A stretch of DNA of 64,000 nt from positions 806,001 through 870,000 of the forward strand of contig CM082582.2 of the NCBI GenBank assembly GCA_040954595.2. Direction: 5' to 3'. Positions 32,741 through 45,790 of the stretch are shown here, piece by piece. This DNA is from Balanoglossus misakiensis (Eukaryota > Hemichordata). Position 1 is the first letter of the stretch. Every line of letters begins with the position of its first letter. Both the position numbers and the translations under genes were made by a program. The notes under the pieces are model-generated. The model was not told the DNA's origin, ran no database searches, and saw only the letters and a list, made by a program, of their open reading frames with translations.

Positions 32741-34374
32741 TGTGCCATCTCTGTGTGTACATGTATGGTATAATTCAAATGATAACTAGAATGGTTTCAT
32801 TTTGTGAGTTGACACAGTACTGTGATAAGCTTGGTATAATCCCATAAATGATAACAATAATAGTTATGCTTTGTCAGACGACAGTACTGTGATAAGCGCA
32901 CATTAAATTGGTTGGAGTGAAACAGATCTTTATTATTACACTCTTAGCAACATCTGAATGAAATGATCATAAATAATCATCTTTAAAGTATGTTGGTTAT
33001 AAGGCTATATATTTTACATATTTTAAAGAATTTTCCTTAAAAATTTGTTATGACTTAAGGTATTGTGTAATGAAAAAGATATGATAATACGAGAATTCCT
33101 AAACAACAACATATTTTTGTTGAATTTGGAGGACAAATTTAACTGTGTACCAATTCAGCTCTCCCTTTGCATGCTGACTTGCTTCTGTATTCATACAAGG
33201 CAGCATTTATCCTTAACTTGATCAGGTAGAAGGTCTTTTCATCCAAATGCATAGATTATGAATTATTTCTCTCAATATATTCAGTGACTACCTCCCGATG
33301 ATATATATCCTCCTGAATTAGTGCTTCAAATTTTGATATTTTTCTTGATATTTTTCTTTAATTTGACTTCAACCGTCACCATTCTCCAAGACTGTAAAAG
33401 AAGGGAGATGATGATTAACTATTATCAATTGTTTTGCCCCTTGTACTGTCTTTACAACTGGCCGTATAAATCTGATATTTGTTTGGCATGCGAATTTTGG
33501 AATATGGATGTGTATGATCACAATTATAAGATCCTCAAAATAAAAGATCCTATCATTTCATTTGGTTAATAACCAGTTCATAGGTGAATGGAAATATAGT
33601 TACTCACTTTGAGACCTGACATGTATATATAATAATTCAAAGTATTTATTCGCATATTTTTATATTATTCATGGTGTTATAGATCAATGGAAATTTTTCA
33701 AATTAAATTCATGTATATAAAATGTAGCAATGTAATGTCATATGTGAAACCCTTAATCTTGATATTGTAATTCATTGTAGAATATGATTATATTGTGTTA
33801 TTCACTCAACTTGTGCATGTATGTTTAAGATTCATGCAAAATTACTTTTTTATACAAACTGTTCCTTTTTGTGTTGTTCGGAGGTGACAACTCATCAACA
33901 ATGAAATAAGTTTGGGAAATTTTTGAACAAAGTCATGAAGTGGAAGTACTATAAATACGTTTAATATCTGTTTGAGTTGTCCTGCCAGAAGTCAACATTT
34001 TTAGCTTATACAAATACTGGTGCAACTACAGAACAGTTGAAGAATTTCATCATTATATTTAAGTTTTAATTACAAGTATATCAATTGTACCTTTTCCTTA
34101 TATTAAAGCATATTTTTATTATAATATTTAACTGAGTTCTTTGTCTACTTTTTTAAACTGACAATTTGTCAGTCATCACCATAACCCTGGAGTGTATTTC
34201 ACTGTGTCCAGAGATTCTTCTGTAGTTGTTATAATAAGACATCAAACCAGGTCCAATAATCAATATTACTAAAGCTAAGCTAATTACCAGGTCCAGGTTC
34301 AAAAAAGAAATAAGAGAAAAAACTTACAATTTCAACAGGATCATCTTGAACCACTGCTAAGTGGTAGTACTCGC
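32741..34374 (+). other. 3' untranslated/intergenic region, AT-rich
   Basis: No coding recognised. A candidate AATAAA at 33539-33544 lies about 800 nt after the stop codon and could end the transmembrane gene's transcript; other AT-rich candidates lie near 34110. Confidence 0.35.
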
Positions 34375-34821
34375 ACAGGGGGGCTGCAAACATGAAAGTT
34401 ATAAATGGCGGAGTTCCTGCATTTTCCCCCAATAAACATTAATTGATGAACAGTCTTTGCGCTTGTTTATTTTTCTGTGTTACCTCCACCTGTCTTAGCA
34501 GTTGCTAATCCAGAATACAAACTATTGCATTTCCCATTAAGCACCTGCTAACGACTTAATCTGTGTGCCCCATCCACGGATTTAGTGGATTAAGTAAACA
34601 TCGGTCAGTTCTCACTTGGTAAGAGAATACCCAGTACTCGCTGACCGATGTTTACTTTATTAACTTAATCCGTGGATGGGGCACACAGATTAAGTCGTTA
34701 GCAGGTGATTAATGGGAAATGGATAGCTTTTATTCTGGATTAGCAAATGATAAGACAGGTTGGGAAAACGCAGAATGGAACGTACTTCGCCATTTATAAC
34801 TTTCATGTTTGCAGCCCCCTG
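34375..34821. mobile_element. Foldback element with ~200-bp inverted arms
   Basis: Begins CAGGGGGGCTGCAAACATGA and ends TCATGTTTGCAGCCCCCTG. The arms continue inward through CTAATCCAGAAT / ATTCTGGATTAG and GGTCAGT / ACTGACC-type pairs to a short loop at about 34600-34630, so nearly the whole element can fold. I see no convincing target duplication. Confidence 0.85.
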
Positions 34822-35460
34822 TGGTACTAGGTGTCGGAAATGGGTAAGCACACCCTTCCAGCATGCTACACCCGTTAAGACTGACCCAAAGAGACAGATT
34901 TAAGTTGAATTTGACTTAACTAACAAATTACTGTTGCAAGTCAAATCCATATTTTGACTTTATCTCTGACTGAGCGCAGCGTTGTCTGAGAGACACTCCA
35001 CGTCTTCCTCTTCACAAGCAGCCCACTTGAAGTTTCAGCAACATCCATAATAGTCCTAAAGTTGAGGTGCCAGTTAAAATTAGGTTTTTGGACCAAACTG
35101 GAATAGCTGCCGAAGTTTGGTATTTCAAATGATTGTCAGGTCACCTGTTTATTATATGACTGTGAGGTTTCTAACAAAAGGGAGATGACATACAATCACA
35201 AGTGTAAATCTAATATTGAACATTACTTAAAGGGACAAATTGTTCAAATCCTCTTTTGAGCTTATTTGATCAATTTTGTTTGATAAGAAATGTGCCTATT
35301 ATGCTGTTTGACTTCTTTAAACATGCTTAAATACTGGCCAATAAATAACTCCACTATGTTTGAAATTAAACCAGATAGTACAATAATACATTCCAAATGT
35401 CATCTGTGATAACATCATGCTTTGGACTTTTTTACTTTATATATTACATAACATGTTACG

Positions 35461-35640
35461 GAGGGGGGGGGAGGTGAGAAAAGGAATGTGAGAAAGGAGA
35501 AGAAAAGCAAGAGGGCGGAAATGAGAATGTCAGGATGGAAAGGGAATGAGGGGAGGACTTTGACAGAAGGGGAGGGGAGAGACCGAATAAGTGAAGGTGA
35601 GAGAGGAAGTGGTTAGACAGGAAGAAAGGGAAATTAAAGC
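35461..35640 (+). other. Polypurine tract, ~180 bp
   Basis: Almost only A and G on the plus strand, starting with G9. Such strand-asymmetric tracts can form triplex DNA. A (CAC/CAT)n microsatellite follows at 35646-35700. Confidence 0.7.
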
Positions 35641-35700
35641 TCAATCACCACCACCACCACCACCACAATCATCATCATCACCATCATTGCCATCATCATT

Positions 35701-37429
35701 CTGGAGGCATCGTGGCCTGTATTTGCCCATGGGCATCATGGGCCAAAAAAACTGATTCAGTGTAAATGTGCATAAACCACACTTTTGTACGAACTCCTGT
35801 AACCGGTGACGCAAGTCGTGAGTGGATTTGTGGGCGTGTCGCGACCTTTTCTGTGAACGTGATGCAGAGTGATATATTGATGACCCCCCAGCCACCCCCA
35901 CACCCTTTGGTAACACACTTCTTAAACTTTCTTTACATAGAATGGACTTCTCAAACCTTCCTTACCAAAGTTCTGATTAAAGATATCTATCTTCTAGGGT
36001 ACTACCAACAGCGTTTCACGTGACTGTAGACAAGCATCAAGTACCTGTACACAGACAAGGGCGTGCGCGCGTCCACAATAATTTAAAACGAATGTTTCCA
36101 CCGCCGTGTGTTTTATGCACATAAACACTGAATCAGCTTTAATATTGTCCCATGATGCCCCGTGAGTTGTCAGAGTACCAAACTGACAATGCTGGAGAAA
36201 AAATGAAGTGTTGACATGCATGTTGTTGAGGGGTTTCACAATGCATGTTACGGACGCTGGTTTCTCTTAGCAATAGAGTAGAGGCGTAAGGATGGGTTGA
36301 TCTTGTGATTAAGAATTTTGGCAAAGAAACAGAAATTGTGTCATTTAGTTTTGTATTAAACCCTATTCGCGTATTTTGTGTTAAAGCACGAAATACTGCA
36401 ATAATGAGATACGGTAGTATTTAACACATATAATATATGATATAATATAGCTTTATCAATACCAGTGAATTTTGTGACGTCATTGCTGTACATTTTTTTA
36501 TCTTTTATTTAAAACGCACAATGTTACATCAACAAATCAAAAGAAGAAACGAACTGAAAACTCACATCATAGCTTCAAAATTTATTACACTTTCTGGATG
36601 GTTGCATGATTCCTAAGGCTTGTATACCTTCAACCTCAATGTCACGCGGGAGGATTGGTGTTGGGAATGTAACGGGGAATTAAACTCTATCGATGGGGAT
36701 AACTCGCTTGGCTAATACTGAGAGGTACCTATATGGAATCGTGCTGACGTCCAGATACATCGACACGAACACTGGGTATTTATGGTAGCAACTGAGAATA
36801 TAAGAATTTAATGAAATAAACCTACTCGACCACTTGCGTTCTGAGGACAAGAAGGACACAAATAGTCCGCCATCCAAAAGACCGTTCCAGCATTTTATTT
36901 TTACCCGCCAAAAGACGCGGAGATATATTTTTAGATGAATGATCCATGCATACTCTGATTGCATAGTACTTGTCTTCCTTGTGTTCCTTAAAACAATGAA
37001 TGTATTGTATTTTCTTTTCTTTTCATCAGGAATGCGATAACTTTCTTAACACTTCAAAAGTTTCTTTACTCTTCAATCACTTCTGTCTCAAGTTTAACTT
37101 TTACTTCCAAATCTCAGGTCACAAACTCTATAGACTGCTAAACAATTTTCTTCCTAGTGTTGTATGCGCCACTTGTGAATTTTTGCGAGTGAGATTCACG
37201 GGCGTTTGAGCACAAGTTATACAAAATATGTTTATCGCCATTAGAAAAACGTTCGCGTAGAATCAATGACGTCATGGTAAATTTTAGCTGCATGCTCCAA
37301 TAGGGATGATAGGGAGACTACTTGTTGTAGAGCACCTGAAAATGTACGTATTTCGTCACTTCCTTTTCGCGAAATTTAATTCTTAACGGCATCTTAGTTT
37401 TAAGATTTGTGATTCCTTTTTTCTTCAGT
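35701..37429. other. No recognisable features
   Basis: Open frames are short and none has convincing domain content or junctions. Confidence 0.4.
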
Positions 37430-37741
37430 TGTACATTTGCATCACGGGATACTTCTTTGTAGACTATCGAACCTTGGCATCTCAGACACAGTACTAACAT
37501 GGTTTACATCTTACCTTCAATATAGATATCAAACTGTAATCATCGAAAACACTGCAAGTTCACAGTCACCTCTCGTATACGGGGTGCCACTGCCCCTCTG
37601 TTGTTCACCATTTATATAGCCCCACTTTATAGTAAACCGATTCGTCCCCACATCCTACAATTTCATCAGTACGCCGATGATAACCAGCGATACCTCGCCT
37701 TTTCCCATCAAGATTCAACCTCTGACGTTCCTGTCTTCTAA
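37430..37741 (+). pseudogene. Degenerate LINE reverse transcriptase fragment
   Basis: Frame 1 reads HHGILLCRLSNLGISDTVL, TWFTSYLQYRYQTVII and YGVP; a deletion then removes the expected QGSVLG, and frame 2 continues LLFTIYIAPLYS…FHQYADDNQRY. The RT catalytic YADD is kept but the frame is broken. It belongs to a different subfamily from the LINE at 11443, since the sequences are clearly diverged. Confidence 0.8.
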
Positions 37742-38617
37742 GGATTGTTGAACTTTAATTCATGCAGTTTGTTGTTACGGCCGGTCGTCCTCCGGACGTT
37801 TACCTCATCGGCTTCTGTGGGGAATCAGCCACGTCCGAAAGCTGACGGCGTACATTCTCTCCATCTCCTTCTCCACCCAACATATTCATAAAGTCCGAGA
37901 GAGGTACCCGGCAGATCGTAAACCTTTCGTAGACAGAGACTTGCAAGAAGTTTTCCGAGTAACACAAAGTTCTGGTTTATTACTGGTCACACGTAAGAAT
38001 TACACGACTCGATCCATGCTCGTTGACTCCCATCACGGATCTCCGGTGATAAATGTGTGATCTCAAATTTCACCACACCTTATTAATACGTTAGTCAAGT
38101 ATTAAGTCATAAAAGGAACACGTCATCTTGATATTTCTTAAACATGAACTTAGCGCGTGATATCTCTATCTCGTTCTGACATGTATCAATTACACAATCT
38201 TGTTTACTCTGGGTCAAGTACCAATGTCAATACTGGACTAAAACCATATAAGTGAATGACTTCTTACGTAATCATAAACAAGATCTATGATCGTTAAAAC
38301 TCAATCGTGACACTTGTATTACCGCTGGTTTCTCATGATTGTTCATGCATCGGGGAATCTGTAGCGATGAGGTAACGGGCTCTGACGAGAACCGTGATCC
38401 ACGGAGAAACGTATCTGATTTACGTTCATTTATTGTCCGGAATTATTATAGTACATCAAATACGCCCAGTAAAGTACATGAGGAAGGGAACGAGCTCAGT
38501 AGCCTGAGGTACTCCCATCTCCCGTTATATTATTCTCCCCTAACTTTGGAAACAAAGTTCTCTTATAATTACTTTTCTCAAGGCGTGGTTAACCATGTAA
38601 AATATCACAAATACATG
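37742..38617. other. Unrecognised sequence between dead LINE and satellite
   Basis: Moderately GC-rich at 37780-38060. No coding, no clear LTR boundary, no matches elsewhere in the window that I could see. Confidence 0.35.
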
Positions 38618-41600
38618 TAGTGGCCAGTGTCGTGCCCATTAATTTTGAGTGTTTGGTGGGGTCAACCTTTGCGTTAACATTGATTAACCAGGCCATGCAG
38701 AGCTAGTGGCCAGTGTCGTGCCCATTAATTTTGAGTGTTTGGTGGGGTCAACCTTTGCGTCAACATTGATTAACCAGGCCATGCAGAGCTAGTGGCCAGT
38801 GTCGTGGCCATTAATTTTTAGTGTTTGGTGGGGTCAACCTTTGCGTCAACATTGATTAACCAGGCCATGCAGAGCTAGTGGCCAGTGTCGTGCCCATTAA
38901 TTTTGAGTGTTTGGTGGGGTCAACCTTTGCGTCAACATTGATTAACCATGCCATGCAGAGCTAGTAGCCAGTGTCGTGCCCATTAATTTTGAGTGTTTGG
39001 TGGGGTCAACCTTTGCGTCAACATTGATTAACCAGGCCATGCAGAGCTAGTGGCCAGTGTCGTGCCCATTAATTTTGAGTGTTTGGTGGGGTCAACCTTT
39101 GCGTCAACATTGATTAACCAGGCCATGCAGAGCTAGTGGCCAGTGTCGTGCCCATTAATTTTGAGTGTTTGGTGGGGTCAACCTTTGCGTCAACATTGAT
39201 AAACCAGGCCATGCAGAGCTAGTGGCCAGTGTCGTTCCCATTAATTTTGAGTGTTTGGTGGGGTCAACCTTTGCTTCAACATTGATTAACCAGGCCAGAG
39301 CTTAGTGGCCAGTGTCGCGCCCATTAATTTTGAGTGTTTGGTGGGGTCAACCCTTGCGTCAACCTTGATTAGCCAGGCCAGAGCTAGTGGCCAGTGTCGT
39401 GCCCATCAATTATGAGTGTTTGGTGGGGTCAACCCTTGCGTCAACATTGATTAGCCAGGCCAGAGCTTAGTGGCCAGTGTCGCGCCCATTAATTTTGAGT
39501 GTTTGGTGGGGTTAACCCTTGCGTCAACCTGGATTAGCCAGGCCAGAGCTAGGGGCCAGTGTCGCGCCCATCAATTTTGAGTGTTTGGTGGGGTCAACCT
39601 TTGCGTCAACCTTGATTAGCCACGGCAGAGCTAGTGGCCAGTGTCGTGCCCACAAATTTTGAGTGTTTGGTGGGGTCAACCCTTGCATCAACATTGATTA
39701 GCCAGGCCAGATCTAGTGGCCAGTGTCGCGCCCATCAATTTTGAGTGTTTGGTGGGGTCAACCCTTGCGTCAACATTGATTAGCCAGGCCAGAGCTAGTG
39801 GCCAGTGTCGTGCCCATCAATTTTGAGTGTTTGGTGGGGTCAACCCTTGTGTCAACATTGATTAGCCAGGCCAGAGCTAGTCTCCAGTGTCGTGCCCATC
39901 AATTTTGAGTGTTTGGTGGGGTCAACCCTTGCGTCAACATTGATTAGCCAGGCCAGAGCTAGTGGCCAGTGCCGTGCCCATCAATTTTGAGTGTTTGGTG
40001 GGGTCAACCCTTGCGTCAACCTTGATTAGCCAGGCCAGAGCTAGTGGCCAGTGTCGTGCCCATTAATTTTGAGTGTTTGGTGGGGTCAACCTTTGCGGCA
40101 ACATTGATTAACCAGGCCATGCAGAGCTAGTGGCCAGTGTCGTTCCCATTAATTTTGAGTGTTTGGTGGGGTCAACCTTTGCTTCAACATTGATTAACCA
40201 GGCCAGAGCTTAGTGGCCAGTGTCGTGCCCATCAATTTTGAGTGTTTGGTGGGGTCAACCCTTGCGTCAACCTTGATTAGCCAGGCCAGAGCTAGTGGCC
40301 AGTGTCGTGCCCATCAATTTTGAGTGTTTGGTGGGGTCAACCCTTGCGTCAACATTGATTAGCCAGGCCAGAGCTTAGTGGCCAGTGTCACGCCCATTAA
40401 TTTTGAGTGTTTGGTGGGGTTAACCCTTGCGTCAACCTTGATTAGCCAGGCCAGAGCTAGTGGCCAGTGTCGTGCCCAGTAATTTTGAGTGTTTGGTGGG
40501 GTCAACCTTTGCGTCAACATTGATTAACCAGGCCATGCAGAGCTAGTGGCCAGTGTCGTTCCCATTAATTTTGAGTGTTTGGTGGGGTCAACCTTTGCTT
40601 CAACATTGATTAACCAGGCCAAAGCTTAGTGGCCAGTGTCGTGCCCATCAATTTTGAGTGTTTGGTGGGGTCAACCTTTGCTTCAACATTGATTAGCCAG
40701 GCCAGAGCTTAGTGGCCAGTGTCGCGCCCATTAATTTTGAGTGTTTGGTGGGGTTAACCCTTGCGTCAACCTGGATTAGCCAGGCCAGAGCTAGTGGCCA
40801 GTGTCGTGCCCATCAATTTTGAGTGTTTGGTGGGGTCAACCTTTGCGTCAACCTTGATTAGCCACGCCAGAGCTAGTGGCCAGTGTCGCGCCCATCAATT
40901 TTGAGTGTTTGGTGGGGTCAACCTTTGCGTCAACCTTGATTAGCCACGCCAGAGCTAGTGGCCAGTGTCGTGCCCATCAATTTTGAGTGTTTGGTGGGGT
41001 CAACCCTTGCGTCAACATTGATTAGCCAGGCCAGAGCTAGTGGCCAGTGTCGCGCCCATTAATTTTGAGTGTTTGGTGGGGTCAACCCTTGCGTCAACAT
41101 TGATTAGCCAGGCCAGAGCTAGTGGCCAGTGTCGCGCCCATCAATTTTGAGTGTTTGGTGGGGTCAACCCTTGCGTCAACATTGATTAGCCAGGCCAGAG
41201 CTAGTGGCCAGTGTCGTGCCCATCAATTTTGAGTGTTTGGTGAGGTCAACCTTTGCGTCAACATTGATTAACCAGGCCATGCAGAGCTACATTGTAGTGG
41301 CCAGTGTCGTGCCCATCAATTTTGAGTGTTAGTTGGGGTCAACCTTTGCGTCAACATTGATTAACCAGGCCATGCAGAGCTAGTGGCCAGTGTCGTGCCC
41401 ATCAATTTTGAGTGTTTGGTGGGGTCAACCTTTGCGTCAACATTGATTAACCAGGCCATGCAGAGCTACATTGTAGTGGCCAGTGTCGTGCCCATCAATT
41501 TTGAGTGTTTGGTGGGGTCAACCTTTGCGTCAACATTGATTAACCAGGCCATGCAGAGCTAGTGGCCAGTGTCGTGCCCATCAATTTTGAGTGTTTGGTG

Positions 41601-41992
41601 GGGTCAACCTTTGCGTCAACATTGATTAACCAGGCCATGCAGAGCTAGTGGCCAGTGTCGTGCCCATCAATTTTGAGTGTTTGGTGGGGTCAACCTTTGC
41701 GTCAACATTGATTAACCAGGCCATGCAGAGCTAGTGGCCAGTGTCGTGCCCATCAATTTTGAGTGTTTGGTGGGGTCAACCTTTGCGTCAACATCGATTA
41801 ACCAGGCCATGCAGAGCTAGTGGCCAGTGTCGTGCCCATCAATTTTGAGTGTTTGGTGGGGTCAACCTTTGCGTCAACATTGATTAACCAGGCCATGCAG
41901 AGCTAGTGGCCAGTGTCGTGCCCATTAATTTTGAGTGTTTGGTAGGGTCAACCTTTGCGTCAACATTGATTAACCAGGCCATGCAGAGCTAC
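38618..41992 (+). repeat. Satellite array, 86/82-bp units, about 40 copies
   Basis: Unit: TAGTGGCCAGTGTCGTGCCC, then ATTAATTTTGAGTGTTTGGT, GGGGTCAACCTTTGCGTCAA, CATTGATTAACCAGGCCATG, CAGAGC. Units with CCATGCAGAGC are 86 bp and dominate both ends. The middle (about 39300-41230) is mainly shorter units with CCAGAGC and TTAGCCAGG, in mixed higher-order blocks. Two right-hand units carry an added ACATTG (about 41287 and 41468). No spacers and no palindromic unit, so not a CRISPR array. Confidence 0.95.
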
Positions 41993-41999
41993 ATGTATG

Positions 42000-43620
42000 T
42001 TGCCTGTAAGGCACACATCTCCAATTGGTACATTGGGCCTATCATACTGTACATGTACAACTAGGAAAATGTACTTCATCATATTTCCATAGTCAGCAGC
42101 TTCAAGAACATGTTGCCTTCTCTATATGAATGTTTAGACTAAAAAGAAGTATAAGAAGAATTAAAGCTGCAAGCAGCGTTGGCGGGGCACAAGCGGTTCC
42201 CATGGTGACCAGCAAATGCCACGGCTGTATCTGCTGGGGATACCAATATATGGGAAAGTAGGTCAAAGGTCACCTGAGGTCACCCAAAATTTGGGCAAAA
42301 AAATTGGACCCCATAATAGTCTAGATCCAACAAAAAACCAGACCCCTAGCCCTATTGGTTCGCCTGCAATTAGGTATGCACATAATTAATGAAGTCTTGT
42401 GTAAGACTCCATTATGTGCTCAATCCCCATAAAAGCCAGGGCTCTAACTGCTCTGGATGCTGAGATATGGGAAAGTAGATCAAAGGTCACCCAAGGTCAC
42501 CCAAAATTAGGGCATAAAATTTTGACCCCAGAGTGGGCCATGTCCAACCAATACCAGACCTCTAGCCCTATTGGGTAGCATGGAATTAGATATGCAGAAA
42601 AATGATGTTTCAGAAATAGGTCAAAGGTCATTGTCAAAATTACCAAAATATTTGTGTCATGTCCTGGCAGCATTGGTACCCATGTCCACAAAATTCATGA
42701 CTTTGGTGCTTTGACAAGAGGAGGTATGGGGAATATGCATATATAATTAGTTGTTTTAAAACTGGGTCAAAGGTCATGTGAAAATTGCCCCGAAAAATTG
42801 TGACAACTTCCGGTCATATGATGACTCATATCCCAAAAAAGTATTTCCATGCTGTCAACATTTTGGCTACAAAACGGAATTATCACTTTTCAATGGTTTT
42901 CCGAAAATCCAACATGGCCGCCATAATGATCGACCAATCACAGTGCGCTTCGCAAACTTGATAGACATAGGTTAGGTGACCACATATCCCAAATCCCGAG
43001 ACTCGGTAACCGCTGGTTCTGGAGAAGAAGATTTTTAAAGTTTTAAGTAGTTTTTCAGAAAAACAATTGTAGCAAAAAAACTTTATGTATGACGTCATGA
43101 TTTTAATGGGGTAAAATGATGGACATAAGGTAGGCTACCTGCACACCAAATTTGAACTCGATCGGCCCAGTGGTTTTAGAGAAGGACTCATTTAACGATT
43201 TTCAGGAAATCCAATATGGCCGCCAGGTCACGTGACTAATTAAATATTCACGAGCCACTGCACGTCTACTCATTGGCCCCTACCACCCTACCAAGTTTCA
43301 GCCCCCTAGGTGCTGCGGTTTTCCAGATCTACCTGGCCGAATTTCTCGGAAGAAGAAGAATAATAAAGAAGAAATATTCCAACAATAACAATGGGGGCAC
43401 AAGCCGCCTGAGGGCGCTTGTGCCCCCAATAAAGTTGTCCAATTATTGTTGGCAGGGGGTGGGGATGTGTGCTCCCATACAAATGTATATGGGTATGTAC
43501 TCTTTAAGAAAAACCTTCATATGCAAGAGAAAAATGGTAAATGACAAAGAAAATTTGACTGGTATTACAATAGGTCGGGTTTTTGGCATTTACACATATT
43601 GATGTTATCAACCGGGAAGC
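42000..43620 (+). repeat. Older repeat element interrupted by a HINE-like insertion
   Basis: 42000-42160 and 43428-43620 together match the continuous stretch 700-1100 (inverted), so an older element was split by the insertion at 42161-43427. Confidence 0.8.
42161..43427 (+). mobile_element. HINE-like (Helentron-type, non-autonomous) element
   Basis: 5' end TTAAAGCTGCAAGCAGCG followed by GGGGCACAAGCGG. 3' end is a perfect 12-bp hairpin, GGGGGCACAAGC (43393-43404) with GCTTGTGCCCCC (43416-43427), loop 11 nt, so the 5' subterminal motif is inverted relative to the 3' end. The body has repeated GGTCAAAGGTCA-type phrases and a GAA-rich tract before the hairpin. No protein. A 3' hairpin plus subterminal inverted motif fits Helentron-associated elements. 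TIR-transposon derivation remains possible. Confidence 0.55.
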
Positions 43621-43849
43621 ACACTACATGCTGAAAATAATTGGAGACCTCTCGCCCGGGGTGTCGGCCAGTGGCCACATACATTTCCAGTCCTAAACCT
43701 TGCATCAGTTCTGTGGTGCGGATTAAGAAATAAGATTGGCGCTACAATATGCCCACTTAGTTTGAAATGGATTCTGCATATATACATGTAAACACATTGA
43801 AAATGAGATATTACACATATAATCATGGGACAAGAAGGGCAAAAATTAA

Positions 43850-44720
43850 ATTATCCAGCAGGTGTTCGAATTATGCAAATTAGAACAGTTGTCTAATATT
43901 GCCATGTCAACCACGTTGAAATTGTTTTAGGTACCCATATTAATTAAAACCGTGAAAATGCGATATTACACACCATATAAGACAAACCAGGGAAATTTAC
44001 ATGTTAGAGAAGTTTGTCGGCCATTTGGATTATGCAAATTAGAACAGTTGTCTAATATTGCCATGTCAACCACGCTGAAATTGTTTTAGTTACCCATATT
44101 GATGAAAACCCTGCAAATGCGATTTTAGGCACCATATAAGACAAAACAGGGAAATTTACATTTAAGAAGAGTTTGGTGGCCATTTTGGATTATGCAAATT
44201 AGAACAGCTGTCTAATATTGCCATGTCAACGACGTTGAAATTGTTTTAGGTACCCATATTGATGAAAACCCTGCAAATGCGATATTACACACTATTAAAG
44301 ACAACCATAGTAAATTTACATGTTAGAGAAGTTTGTCGGCCATTCTAGATTATGCAAATTAGAACAGCTGTCTAACATTGCAATGTCAACCACGTTGAAA
44401 TTGTTTTAGGTACCCATATTGATGAAAACCCTTCAAATGCGATACTACACACTATTTAAGACGACCATAGGAAATTTACATGTTAGAGGAGTTTGGCGGC
44501 CATTTTGGACTATGCAAATGAGAAGAGTTGAACAAAAAATGCCATATTTGCAATGCTGTTGTCTTGTTTTGGGTGCCTATGTTAAGGCTTGAAAATGAAA
44601 GCTTATTCACCATTTTGGCACAAACAGTGGCGAGAAGGTGTTCCAATGCAACTTAGAAGAGTTGCCATATTTGCAATACAGTTATATTGTTTAAGGTATG
44701 AATGCAAATCCTGAATATTA
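43850..44720 (+). repeat. 160-bp tandem repeat, at least four units
   Basis: TATGCAAATTAGAACAG recurs at 43872, 44032, 44192 and 44352 with exact 160-bp spacing (a variant near 44512). Each unit contains TTGAAATTGTTTTAGGTACC. Inverted units occur at 1-440. Confidence 0.9.
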
Positions 44721-44879
44721 GATTTATAACAATTTCATTGGAAAGAACATTTGTAGGTTCATCATTGACCCCATAGGACTGTCAACTCGACTACAGACAG
44801 TCTCGATGAACACAAGACATGATCCCAATTTGCAAGCTGAGTTGAAACTGACTGCTGCAGTAACTTTAGCTCTGGGAAT

Positions 44880-45790
44880 GTCTTGTGTGATTTAAAGCAA
44901 TTGATGACCAAATTTAACACAGTTTCTCTGAGGTAACCACTTAGCTTTCGTGACTGGTTGTTTAAGAATCCAAAAAACATGAATTCTACCCAATGAATTC
45001 AACCCTTAGAATTTCACAACTGTAACAGAGTTTGCAGTCATGCACAAAAGTGTGTATCATACACATAGGAAATTTCTCACATGTATTTTTATGATGGCAA
45101 TGCATTTGACTGTAAACAAACATTGACATCAGTCAGTAGCGCTATTTTGTCAGTGAAATGGCTTCATCATCATCCCTCCAACCAAAGTTGAAACTGAGTT
45201 GCAAATATTGCACAGCTTGAAATCATAAAATGTTGCAAAATTGAACCAACAGTTCGGTCAATGATCAAGTTCTTACAGCTATTATTAGAACCAGACAATC
45301 TCAGCGAACAAGAGACATGGGCCTTATTTGCAAGTCGAGTTAGAACTGCCTTTGCCTGCCCACGGACGCCCCAGTTTCAGCAAAAATTATTGCATCAAAA
45401 TGTGAGTATGGAGAACTATGCTCTGTGTTCCTTTTGTTAGCTTACATAGCTGTTGTCATTCTAGTTTTTCCTCTGTCCTGTGAACAGAGTTTCAGTTGCG
45501 AAAACCGACAGTTCTCAAAGTACAAAAGTACACCTAAATTGCCTCGGTGATGAGCATGCAGAATTTATCTGATGCTTTTTACTGGCAGAAGGACCCCACC
45601 AGTTGCAGATTGTCAATTCCATGGCACAAGGGAATTTACGCTTTGCGTTCAAATATAAATAATTAACACCTGTTTAATTTTTCTATATGTTCTTAAGTGA
45701 TGATTCAAAAGTATTATGACTGCTAGTGTGATTAATATTCTATTTTCAAAATGTGTTTCTCTTAATGATTATGAATACATCAAAATTTAT
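44880..45790 (+). repeat. Dispersed repeat, also at 52.0 and 61 kb
   Basis: Inverted match to 51870-52720 and direct match to 60660-61450. Marks include CATCATCATCCCTCCAACCA and GGTGGGGTCCTTCTGCC (inverted form). No coding recognised. Confidence 0.8.

Noticed and set aside
38618-41992. CRISPR-like array
   Set aside because: Units are 82-86 bp and contiguous with no unique spacers, in an animal genome.
42239-42300. GGTCAAAGGTCACCTGAGGTCA phrases as nuclear-receptor response elements
   Set aside because: They recur throughout the HINE-like family as part of its body; similarity to half sites is not evidence of function.
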